A DNA stretch of 6,745 bases from F1-20-MAGs119 sp964556145 (lineage in GTDB: Bacteria > Actinomycetota > Acidimicrobiia > Acidimicrobiales > Ilumatobacteraceae). The notes below the pieces were generated by a model. It was not told where the DNA came from. It made no database searches and saw only the letters and a program-made list of their open reading frames with translations. Positions 5,602 through 6,745 of this stretch are shown one piece after another. Position 1 is the first letter of the stretch. Every line of letters begins with the position of its first letter. A program made the position numbers and the translations under genes. Where the stretch lies: assembly GCA_964556145.1 (NCBI GenBank), contig CAZKVD010000082.1, positions 1-6,745 on the forward strand, read 5' to 3'.

Positions 5602-6431
5602 TCACCGCAACCACCCGCATAGCCTGCGTCATCGGTCGACCTGCTCGCCACAGTTTGTCGCCGGCCATCCACAACGCGGCTTTCGGGACATCACAGGTGG
5701 ATGCCGTCTATGTCGCGCTCGATATCGACGAAGCAGCTCTCGCGCCCACGATTGCCACGCTTCGGGCAATCGGCTTCATCGGTGCCTCGGTGACGATGCC
5801 CTACAAGGAGCCGGCGCTTGCCCTGTGCGACGAGATCGGTGACGCTGCGCGCCAACTGGGATCGATCAATACGCTGATTCCCCTGGCCAATGGTCGGTTG
5901 CGCGGCGAGAGCACCGACGGCGGGGGTTGTGTCGGTGCACTGCGTGGTGCGGGGGTCGACCCCGCCGGCGGACGTTGCATCGTGGTCGGGGCGGGTGCAA
6001 CGGCCCGGGCCTGCGTCGTCGGCCTGGCGCAGGTGGGTGCGGCATCAATCGGTGTCCTGAATCGAACATTGGCTCGGGCCGAGTCGGCTGCGGCGCTTGC
6101 CCCCGGCGTCGCCCACGTTGCGTCGGCGTCCGAAATCGTCGATGCCGACATCATCGTTCACACCACCCCGGCCGGAATGGGTGACAACACCGATGCTGCC
6201 TTCGACTATTCGTTGGTGCGAGCGCACCACGCCGTTCTCGACGCCGTTTATCAACCGCTCGAGACGGAATTGCTCTCGGCTGCACGTCGCGCGGGGGCGA
6301 TGTGCATCGATGGTCTCTGGATGCTCGTCCATCAGGCCGTCGAACAGCAACGGCTGTGGACGGGGATCGCGCCCGCCCCCGACGTGATGCGTCGCGCCGC
6401 AGACCACGAACTGGCGCGTCGCCGCCGATAG
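5598..6431 (+). CDS. aroE: Shikimate dehydrogenase (NADP-dependent)
   Basis: AroE reduces 3-dehydroshikimate to shikimate with NADPH, the fourth step towards chorismate, in the cytoplasm. The 277 residues are a normal length. Shikimate-binding residues are present: HSLSP (S19, S21), SVTMPYK (T66 and catalytic K70), INT (N91), STDG (D107) and Q246 in the MLVHQAVEQQ segment. Most of these line up with the E. coli enzyme at a constant offset of five. The cofactor part has GAGATARA (131-138) and NRT (155-157), the usual NADP phosphate-binding motif. TTPAGM (189-194) and DAVYQPLETELL (215-226) also match the family. Two usual asparagines are serine here (S64 in SVTMP, S105 in STDG). The start overlaps the mltG stop as ATGA, typical of coupled translation. 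aroC follows directly, fitting a shikimate cluster that probably continues to the right. Confidence 0.96.
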   Translation: MITATTRIACVIGRPARHSLSPAIHNAAFGTSQVDAVYVALDIDEAALAPTIATLRAIGFIGASVTMPYKEPALALCDEIGDAARQLGSINTLIPLANGRLRGESTDGGGCVGALRGAGVDPAGGRCIVVGAGATARACVVGLAQVGAASIGVLNRTLARAESAAALAPGVAHVASASEIVDADIIVHTTPAGMGDNTDAAFDYSLVRAHHAVLDAVYQPLETELLSAARRAGAMCIDGLWMLVHQAVEQQRLWTGIAPAPDVMRRAADHELARRRR

Positions 6432-6434
6432 CCT
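6429..6434 (+). promoter_or_regulatory. Candidate -10 element (TAGCCT) for aroC, overlapping the aroE stop
   Basis: TAGCCT fits TAnnnT and ends 7 nt before the GTG at 6442. Its first three bases are the TAG stop codon of aroE. The 10-nt gap contains no Shine-Dalgarno, so leaderless translation from a transcript starting at GTG is the simplest reading. No -35 match is visible at 16-19 nt spacing. Confidence 0.5.
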
Positions 6435-6441
6435 TCAGGCC

Positions 6442-6745
6442 GTGTTGCGATATCTGACCGCCGGTGAATCCCATGGTCAGGCGCTTGTCGTCATCGTCGA
6501 GGGTCTTCCCGCCGGTCTCCGGGTAACCGAGGACGACATCCAGGCCGAGCTCGGTCGCCGTCGCCTTGGATTCGGACGTGGGCCGCGTCAGCGCTTCGAA
6601 GTTGATGAGATTCTCCTCCTCGGTGGGATTCGTCATGGCCGTACCCTCGGTTCGCCGGTCGCGATCGAGATCAAGAACACCGAATGGTTCCGCAGCGACA
6701 AGTGGCACAAGGAAATGTCGCCGGCGCCGGGAAAGACCGAAGACC
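6442..6745 (+). CDS. aroC: Chorismate synthase, 5' part only
   Basis: AroC converts 5-enolpyruvylshikimate 3-phosphate to chorismate using reduced FMN, the last shikimate-pathway step. The window holds the first 101 codons; the frame is open to the right edge. The N-terminus LRYLTAGESHGQALVVIVEG carries the family signature GESHG at about residues 8-12. RRRLGFGRGPRQRFEVDE, LLGGIRHGRTLGSPVAIEI and NTEWF follow, all close to actinobacterial chorismate synthases. GTG 6442 is the chosen start; TTG 6445 next to it is possible but gives a start one residue shorter and a spacing of 10 nt from the -10-like hexamer. The gene lies 10 nt after aroE. aroK and aroB often follow in actinobacteria, but they are outside the window. 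Confidence 0.96.
   Translation, partial: MLRYLTAGESHGQALVVIVEGLPAGLRVTEDDIQAELGRRRLGFGRGPRQRFEVDEILLLGGIRHGRTLGSPVAIEIKNTEWFRSDKWHKEMSPAPGKTED

Noticed and set aside
1..6745. Mobile elements, CRISPR array, tRNA/rRNA genes, phage or defence genes
   Set aside because: The window is almost fully covered by conserved housekeeping genes on one strand. No transposase, inverted-repeat ends, repeat-spacer array or structured RNA was seen.

Overview
The window looks like a compact housekeeping stretch from a high-GC actinobacterial chromosome. The order rarA, DUF948-like membrane protein, DUF6167-like membrane protein, alaS, ruvX, mltG, aroE, aroC is the arrangement I know from Actinomycetota. In Streptomyces, as I remember it, rpsD sits between rarA and the DUF948 gene; it is absent here. 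That absence, the moderate rather than extreme GC bias and the protein variants suggest a deep-branching lineage such as Acidimicrobiia. This placement is an inference, not a demonstrated fact.

Layout: all eight genes are on the + strand. The 3' part of rarA enters from the left edge (to 691). It overlaps by 14 nt a small single-pass membrane protein with a coiled-coil-like region (678-1067). A second small membrane protein follows (1077-1280), then full-length alanyl-tRNA synthetase (1323-3941). ruvX (3934-4383) overlaps the alaS end by 8 nt. mltG (4384-5601) begins directly after the ruvX stop codon. aroE (5598-6431) overlaps mltG by ATGA. aroC (6442-6745) starts 10 nt after aroE and runs off the right edge. 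Non-coding DNA is limited to 1068-1076, 1281-1322 and 6432-6441, so no stretch over 300 bases lacks a gene.

The genes cover replication-fork rescue (rarA), tRNA charging and proofreading (alaS), pre-16S rRNA maturation (ruvX), peptidoglycan glycan-strand termination (mltG) and two shikimate-pathway steps (aroE, aroC). They are probably grouped for coordinated expression in growth rather than forming one pathway.

The most informative signal is in the start regions. Four genes (DUF948-like, DUF6167-like, alaS, aroC) have a TAnnnT hexamer ending 6-8 nt before the start codon and no clear Shine-Dalgarno, which is the layout of actinobacterial leaderless promoters. In two of them the TAG stop of the preceding gene forms the first three bases of the hexamer. 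The other three starts (ruvX, mltG, aroE) overlap or abut the gene before, lack such a hexamer, and look translationally coupled. I found no mobile element, CRISPR array, RNA gene or plainly novel multi-gene system; the findings are local oddities in an otherwise ordinary region.
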